Notes under the pieces: generated by a model
The model's input: the letters and a program-made list of their open reading frames with translations, nothing else
Database searches by the model: none
Told to the model about the DNA's origin: nothing
In this document: one piece after another, positions 43,583 to 52,655 of the stretch
Position numbering within the stretch: the stretch's first letter is position 1
Layout: the number at the start of each line of letters is the position of its first letter
Program-made: the position numbers and the translations under genes
Assembly: GCA_965216425.1 (NCBI GenBank)
Contig: CBDCFV010000005.1
Coordinates: 124,001 to 188,000 of the forward strand
Source of the DNA: CBDCFV01 sp965216425
GTDB taxonomy: Bacteria; Chloroflexota; Dehalococcoidia; Lucifugimonadales; UBA3495
Length of the DNA stretch: 64,000 nucleotides
Direction of reading: 5' to 3'

Positions 43583-43607
43583 AGCCTGCCCTCGCGAAGG
43601 CGGGGGG
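43583..43607 (-). repeat. Palindromic mini-insert, copy 8
   Basis: Minus-strand form CCCCCGC-CTTC-GCGAGGG followed by CAGGCT, at the same transposase codon as copy 3. Confidence 0.8.
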
Positions 43608-44097
43608 TGGAGGGTGCCTTAGCCGTGAAACCGAGAACGCGGGCGGTCCCGCCGGTGCGCAACACGTCGGCGTCGTCGATGCAGTCGCCACCAGCCAGCG
43701 CAGACGCAACCAGGGTCATCATCTTGTCGCCGGTGTTGGCCCGCCCCGGGGCATTGCCCAGGTCGGGCGCTGCCGGACGAGTTCGGGCAGGCCAAGGCGC
43801 AGGGCGAGGGTGGCCGGCAGGAGCAGGCCGGCATTGGCCACCAGACGGTGATCGTCAAAGACGATTTGGATCCGGTCGGGGTGGTTGCGTGGTAGCATCT
43901 TGTATCCTGACTTTGGCCCGCGACAATAGCTCATATGTGGCGGTCCGGAGCGCGGCAGACCGGTAGCATCTGGGTCATGGTAGACCGTCCAATAGCAGGG
44001 GTCGCCGCGTTCCTTAACGGTAGAACCCGGACAGTTGCCTGGGCCAATCGAGCCCGCATCGTGCAAGGAAGGGTCAACACTGAGACAGGAGGTACAG

Positions 44098-45058
44098 ATG
44101 GAAGGAGAACCGAGGTTCGTAGGCATTGATGTCTCAAAGGCGCAGTTGGACGTTGCTGTCCGGCCTACGGGGAAGCGATGGACCCTGCCCTACGACCAGA
44201 CCGGAATTGAGGGACTGATCCCCCAGATAGTGGACCTGGAGCCTGCCTTGGTGTTGTTGGAGGCTACGGGCGGCTTGGAACTGCCCTTGGTGGCCGCCCT
44301 GGCCGCTGCGGCGCTGCCGGTGGTGGTGGTCAACCCACGCCAGGTCAGGGACTTCGCCAAGGCCACCGGAACGCTGGCCAAGACCGACGCTCTGGACGCG
44401 GGGGTCCTGGCCCATTTCGCCGACGCCGTCCGTCCTGAGGTGCGCCCCCTCAAGGACTCAGAGACCCAGGTCCTCAACTCGCTGACTGCCCGCAGGCACC
44501 AGGTGATGACCATGCTGGTCTCCGAGAAGAACCGGTTAGGCACCGCCATCAGCGCCGTTAGTCCCCGCATTGAAGCCCACATCGCGTGGTTGGAACAAGA
44601 GCTGAGCGACTTGGACAAGGGGCTACGTCAGACTTTGCGCCGGAGTCCAGTGTGGCGTGAGAAGGACGACCTGCTCCGCACCGTTCCCGGTGTCGGAGAG
44701 CAGATCTCCCTCACTCTGCTGGCCAATCTGCCAGAGCTGGGCACGCTGAATCGCCGGCAGATCGCCGCCCTTGTGGGCGTGGCCCCTACAACCGCGACAG
44801 TGGCACCCTGCGGGGCAAACGCGCCGTCTGGGGCGGACGCTCCCGGGTGCGGGCCGTCCTCTACATGGGAGCGTTGGTAGCCAGCCGCCACAACCCTGCT
44901 ATCCGGGACTTCTACCAGAGGCTGCTGGCAGCTGGCAAGCCGAAAAAGGTGCGCTGGTCGCGTCCATGCGCAAACTGCTGGTGATACTCAATGGCATGCT
45001 CAAACACGGCTCCCCTTGGAGCGATACGACTCAGCCAGAAGTCGCTCATTCATGTTGA
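44098..45058 (+). pseudogene. IS110-family transposase with two frameshifts
   Basis: The ATG at 44098 begins the DEDD domain: RFVGIDVSKAQLDVAVRPTG, LVLLEATGGLELPLVAALAA and TDALDAGVLAHFAD. The C-terminal domain reads LLRTVPGVGEQISLTLLANL, then near 44790 a base loss shifts to NRDSGTLRGKRAVWGGRSRV RAVLYM, and near 44950 a second change leads to VASMRKLLVILNGMLKHG. IS110 elements have no inverted repeats and none were sought. Confidence 0.85.
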
Positions 45059-45069
45059 CTTTCAAGACA

Positions 45070-45205
45070 GTTGCTATTGGGTGCTCCTTTTCCGGGGTTG
45101 GTTTCGTGTTTCAAAACCATTATCCCAGATTCAGAGGAGCACCCTCTGGCTTCTTCAAGGGCTGTCCCAAAGGCCGTCCTTCGGTGGATTCGGGATTAGG
45201 CAAGT
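45070..45205 (-). repeat. IS1380 end remnant, inverted relative to 4860-4976
   Basis: TATTGGGTGCTCCTT, CCATTATCCCAGATTCAGAG and GAGCACCCTC match the leader of the IS1380 copy at 4977, inverted. It is not next to an IS1380 gene here. Confidence 0.6.
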
Positions 45206-45233
45206 TTTGAGATAGTCTCTTGGCCTGCCTCGG

Positions 45234-46103
45234 TCACTCATTCACAAAAGCCAGCAACTCCCTGTTCACCGCATCGGGGCATTCCCATTGCAGAAAGTGG
45301 CCGTAGTTGCCCAAGTCCTTTGACCGGCCGTTGGGGAATATTTTGTTCCAAGCCTCGCTTATCGGCCCCGCTCCGGCGGCCTCGGCCGTCCGGGCGCGCC
45401 GGGCGCCGTAAAGGAAAAGTGCAGGCATCTGCAGTTGCCTGTCAGCGTCGACCCGCCAGTCCGCCGGGTCCTGGTATGCAGCCGCCCGGTAGTAACTGAA
45501 ACCGCCTCGCAGCGCTCCCGGCTGTGAGTAGGCCCGCACGTATTCCGCCATCTCTTCGGGGCTGGGCGGGTACTTGTTGATGGTCCAGTCACGGAAAATA
45601 TGGCGCAGGTAGACCTCCTCACGCCCCTCGATGAGCTTCTCCGGCAGGTCGAATTGCTGGTGGAAATAGGAATGCCATCGCTCTCTCACCACCGCCGGCT
45701 CCTGCGGACCCAGTTGCTCCATGGGCGGAGTCGAGTCCAGAAAGGCCAAGCGCTGCACAGCTCCTTCGTGGTCCAGCGCAAAACGGAACGCTACCCTCAC
45801 GCCGATGTCGTGGGCCACGATTGCCACCTGCTCGTGGCCGAGATGCCGGGCCAACTCATACATGTCCGAAGCCGCGGTGCGGGTATCGTAGCCTGAAGCG
45901 GGCTTGTCCGAATATCCGAACCCCCTCATGTCGGGCACAATGACTTGGAACCGTTCCGACAGTACGGGTATCTGCTCCCGCCAGGCATACCAGAACTCCG
46001 GCCACCCGTGCAGCAACATTACTGGGGGGCCTTCGCCTTGGATGACGTAGTGGATGTTTATGCCATTTACCACCGCTGTCCGGTGGTCCACCTGGAGCGC
46101 CAT
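45234..46103 (-). CDS. Alpha/beta hydrolase, epoxide hydrolase/dehalogenase type
   Basis: The 289-residue protein starts at ATG 46103 behind AAGGAGG. It has the oxyanion motif LLHGWPEFWYAW, the nucleophile elbow IVAHDIGVRVAF with Asp as nucleophile, DMRGFGYSDKP and a C-terminal LGNYGHFLQWECPD with the catalytic His. The HGWP and Asp nucleophile point to soluble epoxide hydrolases or haloacid/haloalkane dehalogenases, which open epoxides or remove halides. Substrate cannot be told. Confidence 0.85.
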   Translation of the reverse strand: MALQVDHRTAVVNGINIHYVIQGEGPPVMLLHGWPEFWYAWREQIPVLSERFQVIVPDMRGFGYSDKPASGYDTRTAASDMYELARHLGHEQVAIVAHDIGVRVAFRFALDHEGAVQRLAFLDSTPPMEQLGPQEPAVVRERWHSYFHQQFDLPEKLIEGREEVYLRHIFRDWTINKYPPSPEEMAEYVRAYSQPGALRGGFSYYRAAAYQDPADWRVDADRQLQMPALFLYGARRARTAEAAGAGPISEAWNKIFPNGRSKDLGNYGHFLQWECPDAVNRELLAFVNE

Positions 46104-46219
46104 AACCCGCCTCCTTGTTGCCGTCGCAGAATCAGATTCGGCGGTCCCGCCCCGATTTAACCGCCCGCCACGTCCATTTATCAAATCAAGTGTTCACAAC
46201 GTGAACCCACGTCCCATTC

Positions 46220-47017
46220 TTATCTTGATTTGTCGTCTTGGACTTGATTGGTCCGGCCCAGCAGTAACTGGACGTCTGATTTTGTAGTCACGTAGAAGTT
46301 GGGTATGCTGGTGAGGAGGTTATCGGTGCGTTCGTACTCGTCGCTGCCGACGTACTGATTGTAGATTTCCCCGTTGATGGTCAGCTTGAATCGGAATTCC
46401 GGGTCTGCTCGGCGTATCTGTCCCACCAGTTCGTTCAGATTATGAGTCGTCTTATACTGCCAGCCGCGGGCCGAGATAAGAGCCTTCATCGCATGTTCCA
46501 AGGCTTGATGAGCTTGCTGGCCTATCATGTCGTCCATGCCCGGTCTTCCAGAGTCGATAATCAGGTCGAGCGTTGCAAGGTGGTTTTCAGCGTGGCGGCA
46601 TCGTTCGCTGGTTATCGTCCATTCTTGACTGTGGTCCTGCGCATCGTCACTGTAACGGCTACCGTAGTCCTCCGGGTCGCTCGGCATGATTATTCCGTCC
46701 TTTAAGGCCCGGACTATAACATGGTTGACAGTGCGGCGCATTTGGTCAAACTCGCGGCTCGTATACCAAACGGTTTGCACCGGCACCTTCCAACCGTACA
46801 GGGATTGCGTCATCTTTTCCGCGTTTTGTTCAATGAGGGCTTCCTGCTCCAGGGTGGGTAGATTGTCCCTGATTAACAGGATGTCAATGTCCGAGCGGCC
46901 TTCCTCATAGTCGCCCCGGGCTCTCGACCCGAAGAGAATGGTTATCTCCGGCTGCTCGGCTTGGTGTAGTTCCCGGGCTACTTGGAGCGCCCGGGGGTCG
47001 CATCCTGTTGTAGTCAT
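46220..47017 (-). CDS. Fused MNT nucleotidyltransferase-HEPN protein, second copy
   Basis: The 265-residue protein has EITILFGSRARGDYEEGRSD IDILLI (GSxRxG and SDxDxL) near residues 28-50, and a C-terminal HEPN domain with QQAHQALEHAMKALISARGW and KTTHNLNELVGQIRR. It shares domain order with the protein at 14866-15798 but is divergent. Here no coupled small gene is present. MNT can AMP-modify and silence HEPN RNases; in a fusion it may self-regulate. Confidence 0.8.
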   Translation of the reverse strand: MTTTGCDPRALQVARELHQAEQPEITILFGSRARGDYEEGRSDIDILLIRDNLPTLEQEALIEQNAEKMTQSLYGWKVPVQTVWYTSREFDQMRRTVNHVIVRALKDGIIMPSDPEDYGSRYSDDAQDHSQEWTITSERCRHAENHLATLDLIIDSGRPGMDDMIGQQAHQALEHAMKALISARGWQYKTTHNLNELVGQIRRADPEFRFKLTINGEIYNQYVGSDEYERTDNLLTSIPNFYVTTKSDVQLLLGRTNQVQDDKSR

Positions 47018-47116
47018 GCCCGTTGTCCTTTGCAGAAGCATCGCGCCAAAGCAAATTTGCCACAGCGAAACGTTAACCTTATTGTAGTCCGTCTGCGGCC
47101 GTACCCGGAACCCGGA

Positions 47117-48004
47117 CTATCCCCCCACCACCTCCATAAACTGCTGGATAGCATCGATATGCTGCTGCGGCGTTTCCAGCCCACCCCGCATGGTGTTTAC
47201 CCCGAAGTGGGTCGCCCCGGCGTCCCGCCAGATAGTGGCTTGTTCCTGCCAGAACTCCGGGTTACCGTCGGAGAAGTTGATCCGGGGCTCCAGTCCTATG
47301 CTGGCAGGGTCTCGGCCTGCTTGCCGAGCGGCCTCCTGCACCTTGGCAATGGCCTCCTTACCTTCCTCACCCCATTGGAATTGGGGAAACCATCCGTCGG
47401 CCAACCGCCCTACCCGCCGCAGCACCCGGTCGCTGGGGATGGGGCTGTTCCGTCCTCCGGCCCCCAGCCAGACGGGAATGGGCCGTTGGACCGGCAACGG
47501 GCTGATACCGGCGTGGGTAACGTTGTTCCACCGGCCATGAAAATCAACGACCTCATTGGTCCAGAGCGCCCTTAGCAGCTCGATCTGCTCTTCACTGCGC
47601 CTACCCCGGTCATTGAAGTTCTCTCCCAATGCCTCGTACTCCACATGGTTCCAGCCTACCCCGATGCCGAGCCTCAACCGTCCCCTGGACAAAACGTCCA
47701 CCTCTGCCGCCTGTTTGGCAACCAACGCGGTCTGGCGCTGCCCCAGGATGAGCACCGCCGTGACCAACTCGATCTTGGACGTGAACCCTGCCAAGTAGCC
47801 GAACAGCACGAACGGCTCGTGAAACATGCTCTCCAATGTGTAGCCGCCCTGCCAGTTCTCGTGGCGGCTCGTGTCCGCTCCCAGGACGTGGTCGTACACG
47901 ATGAGATGAGTATACCCCAGTTGTTCCGCCGCTTGCGCGTAGTCCCTGACGGCTATGGGGTCAGACCCAATTTCCGTTTGTGGAAAAACTACCCCTAACT
48001 CCAT
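47117..48004 (-). CDS. LLM-class F420-dependent oxidoreductase
   Basis: The 295-residue protein begins after AAAGGAGGACCAAC-ATG. It is a luciferase-like TIM barrel: MELGVVFPQTEIG, EQLGYTHLIVYDHVL, VLILGQRQTALVAKQAAEVD, RLRLGIGVGWNHVEYEALG and VGRLADGWFPQFQW. The GVGWN stretch is typical of F420-using members. These enzymes oxidise or reduce small organic compounds. It is the first of two LLM genes on this strand. Confidence 0.9.
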   Translation of the reverse strand: MELGVVFPQTEIGSDPIAVRDYAQAAEQLGYTHLIVYDHVLGADTSRHENWQGGYTLESMFHEPFVLFGYLAGFTSKIELVTAVLILGQRQTALVAKQAAEVDVLSRGRLRLGIGVGWNHVEYEALGENFNDRGRRSEEQIELLRALWTNEVVDFHGRWNNVTHAGISPLPVQRPIPVWLGAGGRNSPIPSDRVLRRVGRLADGWFPQFQWGEEGKEAIAKVQEAARQAGRDPASIGLEPRINFSDGNPEFWQEQATIWRDAGATHFGVNTMRGGLETPQQHIDAIQQFMEVVGG

Positions 48005-48056
48005 GTTGGTCCTCCTTTGTAGCTACCTCAAAACTGGGTCCGCTGACCAACCCGTC

Positions 48057-48076
48057 ATTCCCGCGCAGGCGGGAAT
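48057..48076. repeat. dRS3-like repeat
   Basis: ATTCCCGCGCAGGCGGGAAT fits ATTCCC-n8-GGGAAT and lies in the spacer between two LLM genes. A GTTTTGAGATAGTTTCTT copy (48121-48139) follows; similar copies are at 45207 and, inverted, 49936-49952. Confidence 0.7.
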
Positions 48077-48160
48077 CCATCGGCTTTGGTTAGCGACGAG
48101 GCATCGTCGATGGAGACAGTTGGTTTTGAGATAGTTTCTTAATGTTGGCCGTCAGATGGC

Positions 48161-49276
48161 CTACGCCTGCCGCTTCTCCTTCTCCCGGAAGTGGGGAATA
48201 ACATGCTTCCCGATCGTGCGGATGGTGTTCATCGTCTCTTCGTGGGACTCCGGGCCAATCGCGGACAAGGAGAATATCTGGTCGATGCCCATGGCTTCGT
48301 ACTCCTCCACGAACTGGATGCATTGGTCCGGCGTCCCCACCCAGAAGGCTCTCCCCTGTTTGATCCTGTCCTCCGCCTTGGCGTCGTCGGGATAAGGGCC
48401 CGCCGCCAGGGTCATATCTCTTTCGTAGTACCCTTGGTAGTCCGGCGGAACGGTCGACGGGTCTACGCCGCGCCACACCAGCCGGGCCCGCTCCCGCTGC
48501 TGGTCCATGTACCACTGGATCAACTCCGAGCCCCGGGACTCGACCATTTTGGGGTCTTCATGGCAATACCCGGCGGTCATCAGGGCTGATTGGTTGTTGA
48601 TCATGCCCGACGTCGGCTTGGCTTTTTTCAACGAGTCCTGGTATAGCTGCACCGTGTCGCGGACTTTCTCCAGCCCGCCTTCGCTGCCTACCAGGGCGCC
48701 CAGTCCCATCTCTCCGGCCTGCTTGGCGGTGCTGTCGCTCACGCAAGCCGACCACAACGGCGGATGGGGCTTCTGCAACGGCTTGGGCAGCACCTCGCGA
48801 GGCGGAATCTTGAAGTACTCTCCGTCGTAGGAAATTACCTCTTCTGTCCAGATTCTCGGCAGAACGTGAGCGAACTCTTCCCATATCGGCCTGGTATCCT
48901 CCAGGTCCGTGCCGTAGGGCGTAAGTTGGTATGGGTAGCCCGTGCGTCCTATTCCAACGTCCACCCGGCCTCTGCTCAGAATATCCAGCGTCGCCATTCT
49001 TTGCGCCGTGTGCAGCGGATGGTGAATCGGGGCCAGCACCACGCCGATGCCCAAGCGTATCCGGGACGTTCGCTGGCTGGCCGCCGCCAAGGTAAGGTCC
49101 GGTGCGCTGTTGTGGGACCACACCGGGCGGAAATGGTGCTCCGAAAACCATACGCTGTCGAACCCCATCTCCTCCGCAAAGGCTATCTGGTCCAAAGCCT
49201 CCCAGAACCGCCGCGCCTCCGCCTCCTCCGACCAAGGCTTGGGCACCTGTATTTGATAAAAAAGACCGAACTTCAT
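48161..49276 (-). CDS. LLM-class flavin-dependent monooxygenase-like protein
   Basis: The 371-residue protein has MKFGLFYQIQVPKPW, FDSVWFSEHHFRPVWSHNSA, LGIGVVLAPIHHPLHTAQRM, LDILSRGRVDVGIGRTGY, and WVGTPDQCIQFVEEYEAMGI. The SEHHF motif is close to bacterial luciferase alpha chains and FMN-dependent monooxygenases. It lies in tandem with the F420-type gene at 47117. Confidence 0.9.
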   Translation of the reverse strand: MKFGLFYQIQVPKPWSEEAEARRFWEALDQIAFAEEMGFDSVWFSEHHFRPVWSHNSAPDLTLAAASQRTSRIRLGIGVVLAPIHHPLHTAQRMATLDILSRGRVDVGIGRTGYPYQLTPYGTDLEDTRPIWEEFAHVLPRIWTEEVISYDGEYFKIPPREVLPKPLQKPHPPLWSACVSDSTAKQAGEMGLGALVGSEGGLEKVRDTVQLYQDSLKKAKPTSGMINNQSALMTAGYCHEDPKMVESRGSELIQWYMDQQRERARLVWRGVDPSTVPPDYQGYYERDMTLAAGPYPDDAKAEDRIKQGRAFWVGTPDQCIQFVEEYEAMGIDQIFSLSAIGPESHEETMNTIRTIGKHVIPHFREKEKRQA

Positions 49277-49340
49277 TGCATCCTCTCAATGGGTAATCTT
49301 GCGGCAGCCCCGTCAAACTGCCCGTTAATCTCGCACCCAA

Positions 49341-50054
49341 CCCGTCATTCCCGCGAAGGCGGGAATCCACCATACCGTCGCCACTGGACAGACTATCCAA
49401 AACGGAACGCTACCAGTTAACGTAAGCAGAGTCTCGAACAAACAAGGGCCGGACTCTCGCCATTATAGTGGCCGACCAAAGTGCGTCAATAACGCAGGCC
49501 TGAAAGGCAGGGCCTGTACAAAGTCTTTTCCCATAGCGAAACCCCACCCACAACCCGTCATTCCTTCACCCAACCGTCATTCCCGCGCAGGCGGGAATCC
49601 ACCGCACCGTCGCCGCCGGACAGACCACCCAAAACGGATCGATACCGATTAGCGTAAGCAGGAGTCCCGAACAAACAAGAGCTGCGCTTTCGCCGTTATA
49701 GTGGGCAACGAAAGGGCATCAATGCTCGGTCCAAGCCACTTCCCGACCAGATTTCTAGTATTACAACGACGGTTTATCTGACAGGATGATTTTCGCGAAC
49801 AATTTGGACCTGAAACGTACTGCCATGAGCGTACCGCGATGGCTCGCTCGTGGCCGATTACAAAGGGCCAGACACCATATGCAGCAATCCGTCGTTGTAA
49901 TACTAGGGCCTGTGTTCAGAGACCGCGCGGGTTCAGAAACCATCTCAAAACTCGGCGCATCCCCAACCCGTCATTCCCGCGCAGGCGGGAATCCACCACA
50001 CCATCACCGCCTGCCAGACCACCCAAAACGGACCGCTACCGACGGCTCAAAGCC
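49341..50054. repeat. Three ~155-bp repeat units led by dRS3-like palindromes
   Basis: Units start at 49341, 49571 and 49967 with CGTCATTCCCGCG-AGGCGGG AATCCA (the palindrome fits ATTCCC-n8-GGGAAT, the pattern of Neisseria dRS3). The first two share ~155 bp (PCR-style blocks CCAAAACGG, GCGTAAGCAG, GAACAAACAAG, CGCCRTTATAGTG) at 75-80 % identity; the third keeps only the first ~75 bp. A partial copy is at 49556. No genes lie here. Confidence 0.75.
49758..49903. repeat. 146-bp MITE, GTATTACAACGACGG family, copy 2
   Basis: The same ends as the element at 37423-37569 (15 of 18 outer bases perfect in both arms), flanked by TA within CTAG. It is inserted between units of the dRS3-type repeat. Confidence 0.8.
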
Positions 50055-50067
50055 ACTGTCCCACCAC

Positions 50068-50316
50068 CTAATCGCGATAGTAGGTGCCTTCCGCACATAT
50101 AGCCTGCAACGGAGGTAAATTGTAAAGGGAGCCTTCATATACGACATCTCCGGTCTCTACATCATATACGGTGACCATTTTATCAAGGTCAGGAGGTTCC
50201 AAGACCGGCTGCGGGGCATCTTCAGGTCGAGTCTCCAGCGAGGCCCAGTTGATTCGATCAGGCTCCCATTCTTGACCGCCGTTTATGTTTTCCACCACAC
50301 CCGTGAACTCCTTCAC
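50068..50316 (-). CDS. Small hypothetical protein
   Basis: The 82-residue frame (possible GTG start) reads NGGQEWEPDRINWASLETRP and MVTVYDVETGDVVYEGSLYN, ending ICAEGTYYRD. The second half looks like a compact beta domain. No family, no strong ribosome-binding site. Confidence 0.4.
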   Translation of the reverse strand: MKEFTGVVENINGGQEWEPDRINWASLETRPEDAPQPVLEPPDLDKMVTVYDVETGDVVYEGSLYNLPPLQAICAEGTYYRD

Positions 50317-50675
50317 GACGGGCGCGCTATTTCACTGCTGTCAATCACTGTAACGTAGTGTCGCCATGACGTTATGGTATTTCAGTAACTGTATGGGTGA
50401 AACCTTACTTGCATTACGTCCATAGCCCGTGCAGCGTGTGATTGCTGGACGGTCTAACACCTTCACCAAGCCGAGTTTCCATCCTCCAAGCTGGATCTTC
50501 AGACCTCTAAAATAACCGAATAGCGTAGACCGTAAAGTGGCGGTCGGAATGTTCGGTGCAATACAGTAGGGTTAATCATCTGGGAGGGACATCCTTTGAA
50601 AGTTATGGAAAATTCTGCCACCCAATTCCGCGGGACCGGTTATACGGCCCCTCATAAAAGACGGAGCTCGTCAAC
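50317..50675. other. Gap upstream of DUF3352-like gene
   Basis: Nothing gene-like is visible. It should contain the promoter of the following gene. Confidence 0.35.
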
Positions 50676-51093
50676 ATGTTGAAATGGACCATCATCGGTA
50701 GTGCGGTCGTCCTGGCATTGATCATCATCGCTGGCGTCGTCGTATATATGTTGGTGCCCGGAATCAGGCCCCCCGAACCGGAGAGCACCGCCAAGTATTT
50801 CCCCGAAGACGTTCTAACCTACGGTTGGATGACTCTCAGTCCCGGCTTCGGCCAAGGCAGGCACATGGTAGATACTTGGGAGCGATTCGACGAGATACAG
50901 GAATTTCGGGACGCGGTGAATGAGTTCCTGGATGACTTGGAAAAAGAGACTGGAATCGATTTCAAGGACGAGGTGCTGCCCTGGCTTGGCCCGGATATGT
51001 CCTTTGCAATACTGGACACGAAGGACTTTGAATCAGTGGATGCAGTGGCGATATTGAGTGTCCAGGACCATGACGGCGCGACTGACTTCCTAG

Positions 51094-52655
51094 CAGCCTG
51101 TCTGAGGATTGACCGACTGGCGGTGTCGGTCAGCCGGGATGGCCCTGCGGCAACAGTTCTTGCGTGGTGGGGTTAGGCACATGCGGATTGTCGCTTGAAA
51201 ATCCCACTGGCCATGGTCCGGCACGTGGCCTTGTTGTTCCCAGTGGCGCCCTTGCCTCTCACCTTGCCGGACATCCCGGCCCCGAAGCGGAACAGCTTGA
51301 GCAGGTTGTGGCCGGCGCAGATCATCAGCCACTCCCGGTTCACCTTCGCCAGACCCCGAAGCAGGAACTGCCGGAAGCCCCGGCCCTGCTTGATCTGGCC
51401 GAATACCGGTTCCACCGTCTCCATTCGAAGGGCGTAGCGTTCCCTGCCCCGTTTCGTCCGCAGCTTGCGGCGCATTCGGTCCCTGGCCGACAGTCCCTTG
51501 GGTATGCGGCCAAGGGGCGCCGGTGGCGGCACCCAGCCGTGGCGGGTTTTCTCCGGCGCGACGAACGGGTCAACTCCCAGGGCGTAGAGTTCCTCCACCT
51601 CCTTGGCCGAGTAGTATCCGGCGTCGGCGGATACCTCTTTCGGCACCGCGCCCACGTTCAGGATGGTCTCCTCAATCATGCTCACGGCCTGACCCTTGTC
51701 CGAGGGATGATCGGTGGCACGGGCCGCCACGATCACCTGGTGCTCGCTGTCCACCACCGCCTGACAGTTGTAGGACTGCTGGAAGTCCCTCCCTCCCGGA
51801 CCGGGCATGATCCGGGAGTCCGGGTCAGTGAAGTTCCGTTGCGCCTTGTCATCAGGCACCCCGGGGTGATTGCGGCCCTCGGACTCAGCCTGCTCCGCCT
51901 CCGCCAGGGCCTCGGCCTCCAGCGCCGCCTTGGCCTCCCTTATCTTCCGCAGCCGGCTCTCCCGGAAGGCCAGTTCCTCCGGCAACTCATCCCCACGCCT
52001 GTCCTTCCCGTAGCGGCGGTCCTCCTCCTCGTCCACCTCCTGCGCCTTGCGGAGCAACTCGTCCACCTCGGCCTGCAACTGCGCTTCCTTCTCTTTCATC
52101 CGCCCGTAGCTCATCGCCTTGTGCTTTGAGGCGTTAGCCCTCACCTTGGTGCCGTCCAGCGCCACGTGCCCCAGCTTCACCAGTCCTGCCTGCTGGCACA
52201 ACGCCAGCACCTGCAGGAACAAATCCCCCAACGCCTCCAGGTGGTCCTTTCGGAAGTCGGAGATGGTGCGGAAGTCCGGCGTGTTGTTCGCCGCCAGCAC
52301 CCGGAAGGCTATGTCCTCGTGCAGCCTCTGGGCGATGCGCCTGGACGATGCCACACCGGTGCAGTAGCCGTAGAGCAGCACCTTCACCATCATCCTGGGA
52401 TGGTAGGGAGGGCCGCCCCGCCTTTCCTGCTCGTAGCGTGCGGTGATGACCGAGAGGTCCAACTGGTCCACCACGTCGGAGATGAAGTAGGCCAAGTGAT
52501 CCTCGGGCAGCCCTTCCTGGAGGGCCGCCGGCAGCAGCAACTGCTGGTCCGGATCGTAGGGAAGGTAGGTCTTGCTCATTGACCGCTCCGCTCGTCTGAT
52601 GCTCCGCACCATCATACCCTCAATGGCTCACCAACCTTGTTTCTCGGACGGGCTG
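51094..52655 (-). mobile_element. IS1182-family insertion sequence
   Basis: The element is 1562 bp, ends CAGCC(T/C)GTC(T/C)GAG inverted, flanked by the palindromic 4-bp duplication CTAG (51090-51093 and 52656-52659), as known for IS1182 members. It contains an intact transposase. Confidence 0.85.
51173..52579 (-). CDS. IS1182-family transposase, intact
   Basis: The 468-residue protein starts at ATG 52579 (MSKTYLPYDPDQQLLLPAAL). The N-terminal DUF772 domain has YHPRMMVKVLLYGYCTGVAS and TPDFRTISDFRKDHLEAL. The DDE core has LGHVALDGTKVRANASKHKA (first Asp), EVSADAGYYSAKEVEEL (second Asp) and METVEPVFGQIKQGRGFRQF (Glu). No break is seen, so it could be active. Confidence 0.95.
   Translation of the reverse strand: MSKTYLPYDPDQQLLLPAALQEGLPEDHLAYFISDVVDQLDLSVITARYEQERRGGPPYHPRMMVKVLLYGYCTGVASSRRIAQRLHEDIAFRVLAANNTPDFRTISDFRKDHLEALGDLFLQVLALCQQAGLVKLGHVALDGTKVRANASKHKAMSYGRMKEKEAQLQAEVDELLRKAQEVDEEEDRRYGKDRRGDELPEELAFRESRLRKIREAKAALEAEALAEAEQAESEGRNHPGVPDDKAQRNFTDPDSRIMPGPGGRDFQQSYNCQAVVDSEHQVIVAARATDHPSDKGQAVSMIEETILNVGAVPKEVSADAGYYSAKEVEELYALGVDPFVAPEKTRHGWVPPPAPLGRIPKGLSARDRMRRKLRTKRGRERYALRMETVEPVFGQIKQGRGFRQFLLRGLAKVNREWLMICAGHNLLKLFRFGAGMSGKVRGKGATGNNKATCRTMASGIFKRQSACA

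Larger units (their letters stand above)
42508..43898 (-). pseudogene. IS1380-family transposase, nearly full length with two palindromic inserts
   Basis: The ATG at 43898 begins MLPRNHPDRIQIVFDDHRLV. Later parts give DFTVKAPST, SRELLARAW, DSTICETYG-like codons and, in one long frame to 42508, TVRADSGFYTHSIVSVCRKL, YWMDGAADVAETTYTPFQSE and HAEIENAIRDLKYGVGLNHL with the C-terminal DDE residues. Inserts at 43367-43392 and 43583-43607 break the frame; further small tandem duplications occur (43058-43084, 43450-43468). It is the most complete of three IS1380 copies. Confidence 0.85.

Noticed and set aside
49341..50054. CRISPR-like repeat region
   Set aside because: Spacing is about 230 bp or more, and the DNA between the palindromes is itself repeated, so it is a dispersed-repeat cluster.
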